From the NCBI GenBank assembly GCA_017654935.2, contig CM065710.1, forward strand, positions 13,137,137 through 13,201,136: DNA of 64,000 bases. The letters are read 5' to 3'. Both the position numbers and the translations under genes were made by a program. Under the pieces are notes generated by a model that was not told the origin of the DNA, searched no databases, and saw nothing but the letters and a program-made list of their open reading frames with translations. Positions 35,293 through 46,890 of the stretch are shown piece by piece (position 1 is the stretch's first letter; each line of letters starts with the position of its first letter). The stretch is from Phymorhynchus buccinoides. Lineage: Eukaryota; Mollusca; Gastropoda; Neogastropoda; Raphitomidae.

Positions 35293-36208
35293 AAGGTAAA
35301 GATCAAAACAAAAGAAAAAAAATCAAAACAATTTATAAATTGTAATGTATGCTTCTGATCTAAATTTCGAATGATCTCTGTTGAATTTAATCAAATAACA
35401 CCAACTGGGGAAATTTGCTAGGGAGTTAACTTTGGACTCTAGGGGCATCATGAGTTTTTTGTGTGTGAAAACATATTCTGTAATCGTGTACGGCAACACT
35501 AGGAAATGAAATGTGTTACCACAACAAAAGTAATTGGGTGACAGCTTTTCGCTACACCTACTTTGTTTTGAAATCCATATGTTATCCTTAAATTCTCCCC
35601 CATGGGGATACCGGGGGGTCTTTCGTAAAAATAGTTCCCCCGCCTTCTGTGTTTGTAATTGCAACTTCCTCTAATCTGCCACTCTATCTGACTCTGCCTT
35701 TTCCCTTTGCTTTCTGTCATCTACTATCTTTCCGACTTAGTGTCCCATTCTCCTGCCTTTTTTCCAAAAAAATCTTCCAAATAATTATTTTTCTCCCTTG
35801 AGCTCCTCCGAAATCGGAATGTGTCGGCTGTGCGCAGCAGGGAGACCAGTGAAAACCGAAAACATACGTACCTTACCCATTATGGCCATATGGCCTGGGA
35901 ACGCAGAAGAAGAAGAAAAAGAATCCTTAAATTAATCAGTTCTCTTTTGACCAGTGATGTTCCTTACCTTCGTGGGTTTTTTTTTATAGAACAATTTTTT
36001 CTCCCATTTTTATAAATTTGGTGAGACACACACATGCACAGAATATAGCGGTGGTTTTAGAAGCAATAATAACTATAATATCAACAGTTATTGGTCACAA
36101 CAACAGCAATAATAAATAATAATAATAATAATAATAATAGGAAGATGATGGTAACAAGAATAACAATAATAACAATAGCAATAATGATGAAGATAATGAT
36201 CATATCAT

Positions 36209-36405
36209 GTGGCGGTACCATAGCCGATGAGGTTTAACCGAGGCGTGGTTACCGCTACACCTATCTATATTGTTAAAAACTCGGGACGTTACTGGTGTTG
36301 CACTGCCTCCGGGCATTGCAGCCAGTATTGTTCCCACCATCTTTGTATTTACAAATGTCCCATATGTGTCTGTGACCGAGAGGACGTAAAACATCATTTT
36401 CACCA
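36209..36405 (+). mobile_element. Repeat J, full length (left duplicate)
   Basis: Complete copy after an AAT-rich tract; the same insertion is at 61634-61830 in the right duplicate, so it predates the duplication or allele split. Confidence 0.7.
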
Positions 36406-36650
36406 TGAAGATAATGATGATGACAACGACAACACAACAACCACAGCAAATAATAATGATAGTAGTAAATAAGTAACAATAATAACAACGGTCATGAAGA
36501 GAACTGAAACGGCGACAGGAAAAAATAGTAGAAAAAAGGAGGCATATTACTCACAATGACAATACCATCATCCTCATCATCACCACCACCACCACCAACA
36601 TCACCAGGGCTGCCTACGCTCTTTTAGAGGTTTCCAGAACAAACTATTAT

Positions 36651-37192
36651 AACCCTCTCTAGGACACAGACGCCAAATTCGACCAAATTTTGTCAACTCA
36701 TGCAGCCCGTATGCGCCGATTGCGCCCGCTGAACGCCAGGTCTAGTACGTTCACTTTCACTTTCTCCCTACCCACAATGCAATATACTAAGTTAGTTCTT
36801 CCTGTTCCTGACTCTCGCTGGTCCGTTTTTGGTTCTTACAGCAAGGGAAAGCACCCACTAGTCTTTTTGAACGGATTTTTCGAAGTGACCCCAAATTATT
36901 TTCTTCTTTCCACGTGACGTGACGCAGTATTGACTCGGTGCGATGCTCGGAGTGCCATTACGGATTTTTTAAATTCCAATTCATGGTTAGTTGTGTGACA
37001 GTGTGTTAGCTTTGGAATAATAATATCATCATTGCTATTCAATATGCATCTTTCAGAAATGAAATGTGAGTTAGACTTTATTCTGGGTGATTTTTTTAAT
37101 GAAAATATTTGGTGTGACGTTCGGAGTTAATTCCCATCTCTCGGGAACTGGGATCGATTCCCGGTTCGAATGGTTGGGAGTCATTGGGTTAA
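36651..37192. mobile_element. MITE with AACCCTCTCTAGGACAC and GTCATTGGGTTAA ends
   Basis: About 540 bp, ending in TTAA. Copies at 62075-62617, 8327-8765 (reverse, partial) and 57753-57899 (reverse, one end with TTAA). No coding. Confidence 0.55.
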
Positions 37193-37606
37193 AAACCAGG
37201 GACAGAGACTTATTTCCAGGGACAAACAACGCAATGCCATGCATCAGAGTCAAAAGGAACCTCAACTTGTAATCCTTTCGTGGTCTGGCAAAATGTCTCC
37301 AACTAAATCCAGTTTTAATATGTCATTGTATGTGTGCATGAAGAAGAGAGTATGAACTGTGCTGAACTTTTTCTTTCTACGGCTGCCAGTGAAAACCTCC
37401 GTCATGCGACCCCTCCAATTTACGACCAATTTTTCCGGACATTTTGGAAGTCTTAAAATAGAGGTATGTCTGTATTTCTAGTCTCCTTGATGCTTGTTGG
37501 TGTCCTTGTGCTTCAAAAGTCAAGATCCTTTGGTGTTCAGTAACCTAAGTGCAACACATCTGTTAGGAAAACTCAGTTGGGTGTTCCTGGGTTCATCGGT
37601 TAAAGG

Positions 37607-38226
37607 TAGAGGTGGGGGGGGGGGGGAACCGGTTTGAACCGAAAAACCGGTGCTAAACTTTCGCGGTTCGAAAAACCGGTTTGAGTTGCTGTGAACCGTT
37701 TTTTTAACTGCAAATAGTGCGTTTGCCACGGGTGTTCGTTCTCTATACTAGACTACTAATTTGCCCGAGCTCGTTCTGCCCGAGTTGCGCTGACCTTTCT
37801 AATTCAACTCTCTAAATTCAACTCAGTGAAATTCAAGGTCACCGGCGCGTGGCAAATGCTCTATTGAAAGTAAGTTTTTTCTTAGAATAACACATTCTTT
37901 TCGAAAAACAGCACTGATTCTTAGCGCAGATTGGGTGTTTGTAAACCAAGAGCAGCTGCTTCTAGTTTGTGGTGGTGTATGGCTTTGACTTTGACAGAGT
38001 GTTGAGTTGAGAGTGTGTGTGTGTCATAAGTCAAAAGTTTCTTTATTGTGTGTGTGTGTGTGTCTATGTGTGCGTGTGTGTGAATATTCTGACAAATAAA
38101 TATGTGCTTGCATAGGTGAATCTAGTGATGCGAGTATTGGTTTAAAAACCGGTTCGGTAAAACCGATTCGAAGAGGGAAAACCGGTTTAAATCCGGTTCG
38201 GATTTTTGAACCGGTTCTCAACTCTA
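37607..38226. mobile_element. hAT-type MITE with perfect 8-bp target duplication (left duplicate)
   Basis: Ends TAGAGGTGG … AACTCTA, flanked by GTTAAAGG at 37599-37606 and 38227-38234. AACCGG-rich subterminal repeats. The same element is at 63031-63478 with the same flanks and an internal deletion. Confidence 0.8.
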
Positions 38227-38722
38227 GTTAAAGGTTAGCTATCAGACAAGTGATTGCTCTACACATTTTTTATTCTACTCAGTTTCCAGGCACGCTTAAG
38301 TCCAAAAAGTGGATTCCAGGGACAGGGTGCCATTTTTAACTGTTTTCAGGGACAAATACCCCTTAGGGGGGATGGTTACGACAGCCCTGCATCACCAACA
38401 GGACCTACCTTGTTGAAATTTGCAAGGGAGTTAATTTTGGGGGCATCATGAGTTTTTTTCTGTGTTACAAAATTTCATGTAATCGGTATGGCAACCACTA
38501 GGAAATGAAATATTTCACACACAAAAAAAAGTAATTGGGTGACAGCTTTTCGCAACACCTACTTTGTTTTTAAATCCATTTGTTATCTTTAAATTAATCA
38601 TTAAATTAATCAGTTATCTTTTGACCAAATGATTTCCCTTTGTAAATCACAGACCTACCTTGTGGTGACTTGGCTTGCTAAAAAAATCAAGAATACTACC
38701 TTTACTATTAAAACAACTACTT

Positions 38723-39127
38723 GTGGCGGTGCCATAGCCGATGAGGTTAAACCGAGGCGTGGTCACCGCTACAGCTATCTGTATTATATATTAAAAAATC
38801 GGGACTTTACTGGTTTCGTACTGCCTCCGGGCATTGCCTCCAGTATTGTTCCAACCATATTTGTATTTACAAATGTCCCATATGTGTCTGATTCAGACCA
38901 AGAGGACGTAAAACTCCATTTTCTCTTTACTTGTGGCGGTGCCATAGCTGATGAGGTTTAACCGAGGCGTGGTCACCGCTACAGCTATCTGTATTAATTT
39001 TTTTTTTAAATCGGGACTTTACTGGTTTCGTACTGCCTCCGGGCATTGCCTCCAGTATTGTTCCCACCATATTTGTATTTACAAATGTCCCATGATTCAG
39101 ACCAAGAGGACGTAAAACACCATTTTC
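38723..39127 (+). mobile_element. Two tandem copies of repeat J beside exon 39151
   Basis: Copies at 38723-38928 and 38934-39127 in the same orientation. The second ends about 24 bp from the donor of exon 39151. Confidence 0.7.
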
Positions 39128-39150
39128 GCTTCGCTCGCTCGCGGACCTAC

Positions 39151-39304
39151 CTTGTTGATCAGAGACTGGTTTCGGTTCAAGTTGTAGAAAGCAGGGAGGT
39201 TAGTGAAGGCGTCATTGATGGGGACGAAGAGAGTTACCCCACTTGGGTTGACGATCATCTGGTTCAACTCGTTACGAGCCTTCTGCAGCAGCTCTTCGAA
39301 AACT
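39151..39304 (-). CDS. FAS1 domain C, first-half exon
   Basis: Residues 206-257. VFEELLQKARNELNQM (207-222) is the opening helix and GVTLFVPINDAFTNLP (228-243) the canonical FAS1 H1 motif, the best match in the window. NQS (251-253) is a potential N-glycosylation site. The acceptor is TTGACAG (39305-39306), preceded by a weak pyrimidine tract; the donor is AACAAG|GTAGGT. The first base completes Arg206 and the exon ends in phase 0. A short-repeat SINE tail with an AAT tract adjoins the acceptor. Degenerate copies of the donor edge lie downstream near 38650 and 38400. Confidence 0.92.
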
Positions 39305-39688
39305 CTGTCAACAGAGTTCGTGATTAAATAATAATAATAATAATAATAGTGAATCATTTATATAGCGCATTCCTCCACCAATGTGGAGCTCTATGCGCTT
39401 AACAACAACAAAAATTAAAAGCAAGAAATTCAACAACAAAACCAAATAATCACTCACGCACATGCAAATAGGCATACACATACACCCCCACCCCCACATA
39501 CACGCACGTACGCACATACACACACACACACGCACACACACACACACACCGTTACCATCACCACCACTCACCCCACCCAAAAACACAATACAAAATACAA
39601 TCAGTTGAATAAAGCATCAACACACACTCTCTCTCTCTCTCTCTCTAATACCCTATTATAATAATCATACAAGGAGGGGGGGCTAGTG

Positions 39689-40174
39689 CAGACCTGTTTA
39701 CACGTCTTGAGTAGTCTTGAGTAGTCTGGACAGCTGAAATGAGTAGTCTTGGTGCAAAATGTGTAGTTTTATCAAAGATTCTAAAAGGGTAAGATGGACT
39801 ACTTAAGAGTTACGGCGAACCGGGCTGATAGAGTTATCGTTAGTGGCGACAGTACATTTTCACAGTGGAGGCTATCTAAAAACTCAGACTGGAATTTGAA
39901 CGGAGAATTCAACTGGCCTATCGACGTGTAAATGTGTACTGTTTTTAAGGGACATAACCAGTGTTTCTGTCCTCACTACTCATATAGGGAAAAGAGACTG
40001 GAAGTTAGTCTTTTCTTTTCAGTGTCTTTGGTTTTATTCATTAAACCATCAAATAATGTTAACTGAAAATGAGTAGTAATCAATAATTAAAGAGCATTAT
40101 TTTCAGTTTTGAAGAGTAGTAGAGGTCCAAATTGAGTAGAATACTACTCGAAAAGAGTAGCGTAAACAGGTCTG
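39689..40174. mobile_element. Foldback MITE family D with an inserted dispersed repeat
   Basis: CAGACCTGTTTACACGTC … GCGTAAACAGGTCTG, flanked by CTAGTG on both sides. An insert at about 39771-40025 matches 30005-30250. Confidence 0.65.
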
Positions 40175-40253
40175 CTAGTGGGAGGAGATCCAAAAACCTG
40201 AAATTATAATTCTTGAAAATCCCAGAAACATGAAATGAAATGAAAGATTGTGA

Positions 40254-40685
40254 CAGGGTTCATACAGACTTTTCATACCAAATTCCACAAACTTTCAAAG
40301 ACCGTGTATCCTATTTTCAAAGACCTCTCACGACATGCAATCTCAATAAAGTTTATAAACTGAAATTTTTTAAATTTTCTATTTGATCATGATCATGATT
40401 TGGTGTAGCCAAAAGACCCGGATATACTCATATACTAATATAGCGAAGCGAAGTAACTTTTGACAAATCGAGGATGTCTGCTAGATGGAACTAGACTGTC
40501 GAACCAGGGATATTGGAAAATAAGTCAAATAGCATTGCTTCTTGATCAATTCTGAAAGCAAACACAAAAATGATTACGACATCAATTGCTTTTTTATGGC
40601 GTCAATGACTTTTTCACAAACCAATTGACGATTCTCACAGACCAAAGCCAGTTTTCAAAGACCTTCAAAGACCGTGCGAACCCTG
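40254..40685. mobile_element. hAT-like MITE (CAGGGTTC ends)
   Basis: CAGGGTTCATACAG … ACCGTGCGAACCCTG flanked by TTGTGA on each side, inside a repeat rich in AAAACCTGAAAT. Confidence 0.7.
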
Positions 40686-41155
40686 TTGTGAGGTCCAAAA
40701 ACCTGAAATTAGAATTCTTGAGAATCTCAAAAACCTGAAATGAAACGAAAGATTGCGAAAACCAAAAACCTGAAATTTACATAAAACATTTCCACTGGAA
40801 TTTTCACAACCATCAAAACTTTTTGTTTAGCAGGACGACCTGACTATCACAAATGGCCCCCCCCCACCTGCGTGCGCATATCGACCCTTCCAACGGAAGT
40901 GTCGCCATCTTAGTCCATATTTGTGTGTAAACAGCATCGATTTGGCATTTTTCAAACAAAGTTACTGACTAAGATGGCGGTCTCCCATAATATGGCGCTC
41001 CTTGTGGCCGGATATGACGACACGTGGGTACAAGCCATTGACTTCCAAATTTAGGAAGCCACAAGTTTTTTAGAATGAGCGGCGTGGGAGCAACACCACT
41101 GTACGGCCCAAGAAGATGGGACAGCAAAAAAAGAAATCCTCTACTTCAGCCTTAC

Positions 41156-41300
41156 CGTGTCAGGGGGCTGATTTCGATCTCCTCCTTGGCGGAATTGTAG
41201 ACATATCCCAGCAGCGTGTCGATCATGTGCACGGCGCCGTTTCGGCACGTGATGTTGCCGTGGGTGATCTGAGCCGTCACCCCGCCGCTGTTCACATACA
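41156..41300 (-). CDS. FAS1 domain B, C-terminal exon
   Basis: Residues 158-205 plus two bases. VYVNSGGVTAQI (158-169) then CRNGAVHMIDTLLGYV (176-191) are the closing strands of domain B, with the H-x-I-D signature at 182-185. NIT (173-175) is a potential N-glycosylation site just before Cys176. The acceptor is GTGTGCAG (41301-41303), the donor ACACG|GTAAGG. The exon starts with two bases (TG completing GTG) and ends in phase 2. A copy of a dispersed repeat (41071-41127) ends about 28 bp from the donor. Confidence 0.88.
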
Positions 41301-41539
41301 CTGCACACGACGACGACACCACCATCATGTCTATAAAGATGAACTTTCTGCCCCCCCCCCCCACACAGAGAGACACAGAGAGAGAGGGGGGGGACGTAGA
41401 TAGACAGCGTTCAGACTTCAGAAACATTTTGTTGGACATGCTATGCACGAAATGCGATGAACACACAAAAAAAAGTATCTCACAAAAGCACCTTTTCTGC
41501 TGACCATTCTCCATTATCAACTGTTGAAGACCTTAGTTT

Positions 41540-41945
41540 TTGTTTGTGGCTCAAGCCACAAACCTATAACTCACTTTGTCGGTCGGTCGGTCCAAAATTG
41601 TCGCACATTTTGACAAAATGTCGCACTTCAAATCGAGGCTACACTTCAAATTGAGGCCGCTCTTTAACATGATGTATTTTAAAAGCGTACAAAATAATAA
41701 ACATATACGTAATACAGACACTACAACAGACACGACGAGTATGCAGTGCTTCTTTTGATGAGTATAAGTAGGATACATAGTTTTAAATGTTTTCCAAAAG
41801 ATATAAAAAGTTACGAAATGGTGCAGAGATAACATTCTGGTTTACAGATTAAAATTATTGAAAAGCCAGGGGAGGTGACTCATGGTTGGAGTGGTAAAAA
41901 TAGACCGCGTGCCACAAACTATTGCGATTTCACGCTTGTTTTAAA
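41540..41945 (-). repeat. Dispersed repeat M, reverse
   Basis: TTTGTGGCTCAAGCCACAAA, GGTCGGTCGGTCC and the reverse of the M body to GCACGCGGTC. Confidence 0.65.
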
Positions 41946-41998
41946 TTTGGGGGGGTGTGCCTCGTAATGAGATGCGCACAATAATACAGTGGAAGGGG

Positions 41999-42233
41999 GT
42001 TTAGTAGGTGGTGTCTTGAACAGGCTCCACTGAACTCCACCGAAGTGACTCAGCAGAAGTGCAGTGTCTCCTCGGTTGGTTGCCTCCTGACGGCCTAACA
42101 TAGATTCGCTCCCCTTGGACTGCTGGTCTCGGTTTCTGCGACTTGAACAAACCGGGGTGTAGCTGCGAATTGGGATTCGGAACGAGCGGCGTGGGAGCAA
42201 CGCCACTGTACGGCCCAGAAGATGGGACAGCAA
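41999..42233 (-). repeat. Repeat K, reverse, 3'-truncated
   Basis: Ends GAAGATGGGACAGCAACA on the plus strand; same body as 31320-31640. Confidence 0.6.
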
Positions 42234-42253
42234 CAACAAAAATTAAAATAATA

Positions 42254-42583
42254 CAGTGGAACCTCCCTTATAAGACCTTCAAAAATCATCCAAAATGAGG
42301 TCTTTAATAAGGAAGGTAATTTTAATCATTACAAAGAAGGGCAATGTCTCAGAGAAGTACTGTGTTTTCCGGACTATAAGGCGATACTTTTTCCCCAGAC
42401 TATATTAGCCTTATAATATGATGACTAAAACAGCAAGAAAATATAATAACTGAATATGAATTTTGTGTCAAATTTGGGGGGTGCGCCTTATAATCAGGTG
42501 CGCCTTATAGCCCGAAAAATACGGAAGGTCTTATGTGGGAGGGAGTCTTTTAATGGGAGGTCTTATAAGGGAGGTTGCACTGT
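42254..42583. mobile_element. Mariner-like MITE (ACAGTGGAACCTCCCTTATA ends) containing a family C MITE
   Basis: ACAGTGGAACCTCCCTTATAA and TTATAAGGGAGGTTGCACTGT (TA-flanked) enclose a complete family C element at 42358-42526. The 441-1266 composite is another copy of the outer element; a left end only is at 52068. Confidence 0.7.
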
Positions 42584-42589
42584 ACTGAT

Positions 42590-43146
42590 AACCTATCGAT
42601 AATAACAGCATGTATGGCGGTCAGTCGTTTCCGACCACGGCTGCCAGATAACAGTAGGGGGCAGATGCTATTCCGGCGGGCTGGGCTAGAATTTGTTTAC
42701 AGTGGAGATCATGCCTTGCCCAGGGTACATCCCCACTCTCTCGACCAAAGGGATTTGAGCACAGCTGGTAATAACAATATCATATTACAATAACATAATA
42801 GATGATCTTCAGGAAAAAATACCTAGGGGAGAGCACTTCATGAAAATGAGAGTTGTTTACCTTTTCTGTCAAATACCATAGCAAAGAACACCAAAAAAAG
42901 ATGGCGTTGACGATTAAAGCGAAGCGAGTGAACGATTTGCAAACATTTTAAATAGAAAGAGGGGTTACAAACTGATCTAACTTGCAAAACGTCGAGAACT
43001 CGCAAAGAAATAAACATTGAGATTGACCCAGATAGCTTGATGGCGAGAAACACAAACCGAGTGTGTCTAAATCTAGATCTACTCAAACGCAGCATGTTCG
43101 GAGGGTGATTGTTACCATCTGGGGGTGGGTGGGTTAGGGTTAGGGG
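42590..43146. other. Intron sequence, no exon seen
   Basis: Between exons 43501 and 41156; unclassified DNA ending in a G-rich patch with two TTAGGG units. Confidence 0.5.
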
Positions 43147-43349
43147 GGGGGGGGGGCAACTGCTATCATACAGTCTTGACATCTGTAGGGCCCCCCCTTA
43201 CCAAAAATGCTTCACAATAAGGGGTACCGTTATAAATCACATATTAATGGACAGAAAGTGACCACTTTCAGATTACTATCATGCATTTTTAGGAAAAGGG
43301 ATGACTCTCCAAATGTCAAAAAATATACATGATAGCAATTGCCCCCCCT
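43147..43349. mobile_element. Short foldback element (GGGGGGCAACTGCTATCAT)
   Basis: GGGGGGCAACTGCTATCAT and ATGATAGCAATTGCCCCCC face each other; the outer flanks GTTACCATCTGGGGG and CCCCTCCGGATGG extend the pairing. Confidence 0.55.
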
Positions 43350-43500
43350 CCGGATGGTTATCATTCCAATTTGGGGGATCTACCTGATGGTAGAGCAACT
43401 TCCCCTGTTTGACCGATTGAATTAGGCAAGATCACTCCCATACACCAAAAGATTACTTTCCTTAATTATTTCCGAACAATTTCTATCTTGCTTAACCCAC

Positions 43501-43624
43501 CTGCTTCTCTGGCGATGTTGGTTCTAAAGATGATCTGGCCTTTGCCCAAGTTGTTGATGCCTTCGTTGTGATAAACGAACGAGGTGTAGATCACCTTGTC
43601 TGGGATGGTGTGCAGCAAGGCAAC
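43501..43624 (-). CDS. FAS1 domain B, middle exon
   Basis: Residues 117-157 plus one base. VALLHTIPDKVIYTSFVY is the central strand of a FAS1 domain: LLHTIP sits where many family members have the Tyr-His pair thought to matter in integrin binding, and here the Tyr is replaced by Leu. KGQIIFRTNIAREA follows as the strand before the N-G turn. The acceptor is GTTGTTCAG (43625-43627), the donor GCAG|GTGGGT, phase 0 to 1. The preceding exon ends in phase 0 and the next begins with two bases, so the frame is continuous. The intron to exon 44221 is only 596 bp, the shortest in the gene. Confidence 0.88.
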
Positions 43625-44220
43625 CTGAACAACGTAATCACGATAACGATTTAATAACCGGCGGTCCAGGATTACGTCATTTTTGAACTTTTTTTTTTTT
43701 TTGCTTCTCTTTTGTTTACATCAGTCACACTTTCACACTTTCTTTCGTCATTTACACTTGCTTGAATCTAAACAAACACAACTTCACAAGGCCTCTTAAA
43801 CGATGTTGAACTTTTGTTTTGGTTTTTATTGACTGACATTCTTTTCTAAACTCAGTTACTTCGTGATACACGTGAGCGTGCACATAAATATGTCTTGAGT
43901 GACACAAGTGACATATTTTCACGCCCCCAAAAAAAGAAAAGAAAAGAAAAAAGAACAAAATCGTGTGAGTTTTAGTCACAAACTATGTGATTTCTCTGAG
44001 AAAAGTGGCTTTAATAAGTGGCGGGGTGGTTTTATTAAGCGGCTTTTTTTAAATACATAACATATAGTGAAAAATCCGGACCGTAAGAAATCGGCTTTAA
44101 TAAGCGGCTGGCTCTATTAACCGCGGTTTTATAAAGCGGCGACCACTGTACTGATGTTGATGATGATGATAATGATGAATTTGGGAAAACCTGAAAACTT
44201 CAACGATCTTAATGACCCAC

Positions 44221-44398
44221 CTCTTTCAATCTCTCGGGGTTGCTCCTGAGCACCTGCATCTTGTCGTTGGGTATTCTGGCGAGGGCCTCTCGCGTGGGAA
44301 TGAAGGTCGTCACCTTCCTGTACGTGTTCAGTGGATCGACCGCAGCCTCGTAGTTACTCCCCAGCAGAAGTTTGAGGATTTCTGTGTAGAACGATGTG
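44221..44398 (-). CDS. FAS1 domain B, first-half exon
   Basis: Residues 57-116. TSFYTEILKLLLGSNYEA (58-75) is the opening amphipathic helix of a FAS1 domain. YRKVTTFIPTREALARIP (83-100) is the characteristic strand-turn-helix, with TTFIPT in place of the more common TLFVPT. The acceptor is AAATTGTAG (44399-44400) after a TTCTTTTTTTT tract; the donor is GAG|GTGGGT. The single C before ACA completes the phase-2 codon left by exon 49018, and the exon ends in phase 0. GC content and codon use are higher than in the AT-rich, repeat-filled introns. A tRNA-type SINE begins about 55 bp upstream in gene orientation. Confidence 0.9.
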
Positions 44399-44450
44399 CT
44401 ACAATTTGAAAAAAAAAGAAGAAAGAAAAAAGAAGTAAAAATGTAATTAG

Positions 44451-44812
44451 GTGTAGAGTGGCACAGAGGTAACCCGTTCGCCTTGTGTCAAGTAAACCCC
44501 AGTTCAAACCTGGGTACCAGGGGATTTTTCCTCTCACTTTGCACTAGGCCTTGCGGTCTGAACGTGGAGTCTTTTGGAGGAGACAATAAACCGAGGTCCC
44601 ATGTGCCCATGCACTTAGCACACGCTAAACCCAGTGGCAACGAAAAAGTTGTCATTTGGTCAAAATTTCCTCCCCCCCCCTTTCCTTCCTCATCAGTCAC
44701 ACACAAATTGCATGCAAAAAAAAAAGAATGGGTGGCGCGCCTCTGGCTGTGACACGCTCTCAAGGTGGGAGCAACCCGAATTTCAGATATGCCTCTGTGA
44801 CTATACAGTACC
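44451..44812 (+). mobile_element. tRNA-headed SINE (family T), full length
   Basis: Head, B-box (CAGTTCAAACCTGGGTACC), body and tail all present; followed by a (CTA)n tract at 44816-44841. Lies about 55 bp from the acceptor of exon 44221. Confidence 0.8.
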
Positions 44813-45007
44813 AACTACTACTACTACTACTACTACTACTAAAATAGTAATTAAGGTGGCACACTGCGTTTTTTTGGGATCACGTTTTGTTCATTCTTGT
44901 TTCTCAGGATCTAATGAAGATATCTACATGAAAGTTTGCACACTGATACAGTACATTACCCTGACCATACATGCCAAATTTGAAGACTGTGTGAAGGCAC
45001 TATGAAG

Positions 45008-45905
45008 GTATGGAGTCCACCTAAAAAACTTTAACACGGAATCTTAGCCCCTTCAACAGCGCTGGATTCAAGCACTACATGGTGATGCTGATCATTTGTC
45101 CACTTTCCTAAACGAGAAGCTAACTGCAGTCTGGACTCCAATTTTCATTGGACGATGTCAGCAAGTGGTGGCCATTTTTTCATTAGTAGGCTATCGTCTG
45201 ATTCTGACTCGTAACGCTGAGCTACTCAACTGGATAATTATACAGCGTGGTTGTGGAGCAGCAGGAAGAAAAATAAAACAAAATGAAAGAAGCAACTGAA
45301 AAGAAATGAACTAAAAATATAGAGATCTCCCCAGCGTTTCACGGCTCCAGCATCTATCGTCTGCTGCAAAGCGATGTTGCAAACTAATGCCGTTCGCGAA
45401 GTAGGCTGGAACTAGACCAGTGGAAAACAATGGGGTTCTTTTGTGCTAGACATCGGCCTTTCTCAGTTTCTGTTGTATCGTTGTGTTATGGGAAGGGTTT
45501 TCTCGACAAGTCAGACTCAGTTACTGACAGTTTAGTCACACTTTGATTTCGGGCTGGAGCGTGGGAGTCAAACTTTGTTACAAGTTACGAAGTTAGCGTA
45601 GGCCTATCGTCCAATGAAAATTGGAGTCCAGACTGCGGTTAGCTTCTCATCTTTCCTAAGACATCAAAGAGTGCGTCATGGTCATAAAATTAGCATGTCT
45701 GAGATGTTAACTCGCGTTCTTTGTCTCCAGTGAGATCCTGTGAATTTGCTTACTATTGTTTGATGAGACAAAGAATGACCATTGCACTCTTTGATGTCTT
45801 AGGAAAGTGGACAAATGATCAGCATCAACATGCAGTGCTTGAATCCAGCGCTGTTGAGGGGCTTAGATTTCGTGTGAATTATTTTTAGGTGGACTCCATA
45901 CTTTC
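45008..45905. mobile_element. Foldback element with long (>140 bp) inverted ends
   Basis: GGTATGGAGTCCACCTAAAA … TTTTTAGGTGGACTCCATAC. The left arm (45008-45155) matches the right arm (45776-45905), and an inner segment around 45135-45165 pairs with 45612-45645. An internal palindrome is built on AGACATCAAAGAGTGC. No coding frame. Confidence 0.7.
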
Positions 45906-45912
45906 AGAGCCT

Positions 45913-46162
45913 TTAACCCTTTCGCCGCCAGCCATTTGTTTTTTAGCAAAAATATATAATTAAGCTGAACAGGGTAGAAATAAAAATGTATCTGCAGTAT
46001 TGGGAATTCCTCTGTGAAATGCATAACATTAGGCCCATCCTTACCTCCCAAAATTAAGAAAATAAGGTCTTCAGATAACAGGCCCTGATTTGATGCCTTT
46101 TAGTGAGATGGGTGTTAAACCTTTGTGGTGCATAAAAGAGACATTGGCGGTGAAAGGGTTAA
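45913..46162. mobile_element. piggyBac-like MITE (family A)
   Basis: TTAACCCTTTCGCCGCCAGC … TTGGCGGTGAAAGGGTTAA with intact TTAA borders. Confidence 0.72.
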
Positions 46163-46489
46163 GCGAGGGAAAAAGTAACAAAATACTGATGCAATACATC
46201 TTCTTCTTCTTCTTCGTCGATCATTCAGACAGGAACCCCAGCGGCACGAACAAAGGCTGCCGTCCGCCGAAGATCCTCCGAAGAGGCGAGACATTCAAGA
46301 CATTATTTCGAAAGTGACTTTCTCCGTGCCTCTCTCCACATACAAATATTTTTTTTCTCTCTCTCTCTCTCTTAGCTGCCTCCTTTGCTATCTGGAAGTC
46401 TAAAGTTGGACAGGACTGGGTGGCACATACACACACACACATATGCAACACACACACATATACACACACAACACATATACACACAGTAG

Positions 46490-46890
46490 CCCAGCCATCA
46501 ATTTTCAGTAGCATGGCAAATTTTTCCGTAGCATCCACAAACAACAGCAATCGATTTGTTCTCTGCCTGAGCCGAAACGCACTGCTTAATATGTTTCGCC
46601 GATTGAATGTGTTGACGGCAATCGTCTCTACCACCATGATTCACAGAGAAGTCCGCATGGCAGAGGTTGCACTGCAGCGAGCATGGTTCGCACCGAGTCA
46701 ACTTCTGACGATGCAAGGCCACTCCTCCGTGTAAGCTATTTTAAAAACTTGTGCGGCAGGCCAATGTTTTTTCTTAGAACAAGATGGTGTGCCAGATGAT
46801 TTTCGTTTTCTGGTTTGGGTTCGTTTTTCTTCGTTTGAAACATCTCCCGAATCGCTACTGCTGCTGGAGTCCGCCATTTTTTCCAGAGAA
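46490..46890 (-). pseudogene. hAT-type transposase N-terminal fragment with zinc finger, frameshifted
   Basis: Minus strand: MADSSSSSDSGDVSNEEK (about 46878) and KHWPAAQVFKIAYTEEWPCI, then, one frame over, CNLCHADFSVNHGGRDDCRQ and HIQSAKH. C-x-x-C…H-x-x-x-x-x-H with HGGRxD is the BED-like finger found at the start of many hAT transposases. The frame change and lack of the rest make it a relic. Its right flank TAGCAGTAGGCAGGTCTG may be the element end. Confidence 0.6.

Larger units (their letters stand above)
30787..38750. repeat. Left copy of an ~8-kb direct duplication
   Basis: Matches 55613-64000 in the same orientation over intron sequence, repeats and two exons. Colinearity is broken by elements present in one copy only and by a non-matching block (about 32765-33985 against 57730-58875). 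Confidence 0.9.

Noticed and set aside
43127..43146. Telomeric repeat
   Set aside because: Only two TTAGGG units in a G-rich patch at the edge of a foldback element.
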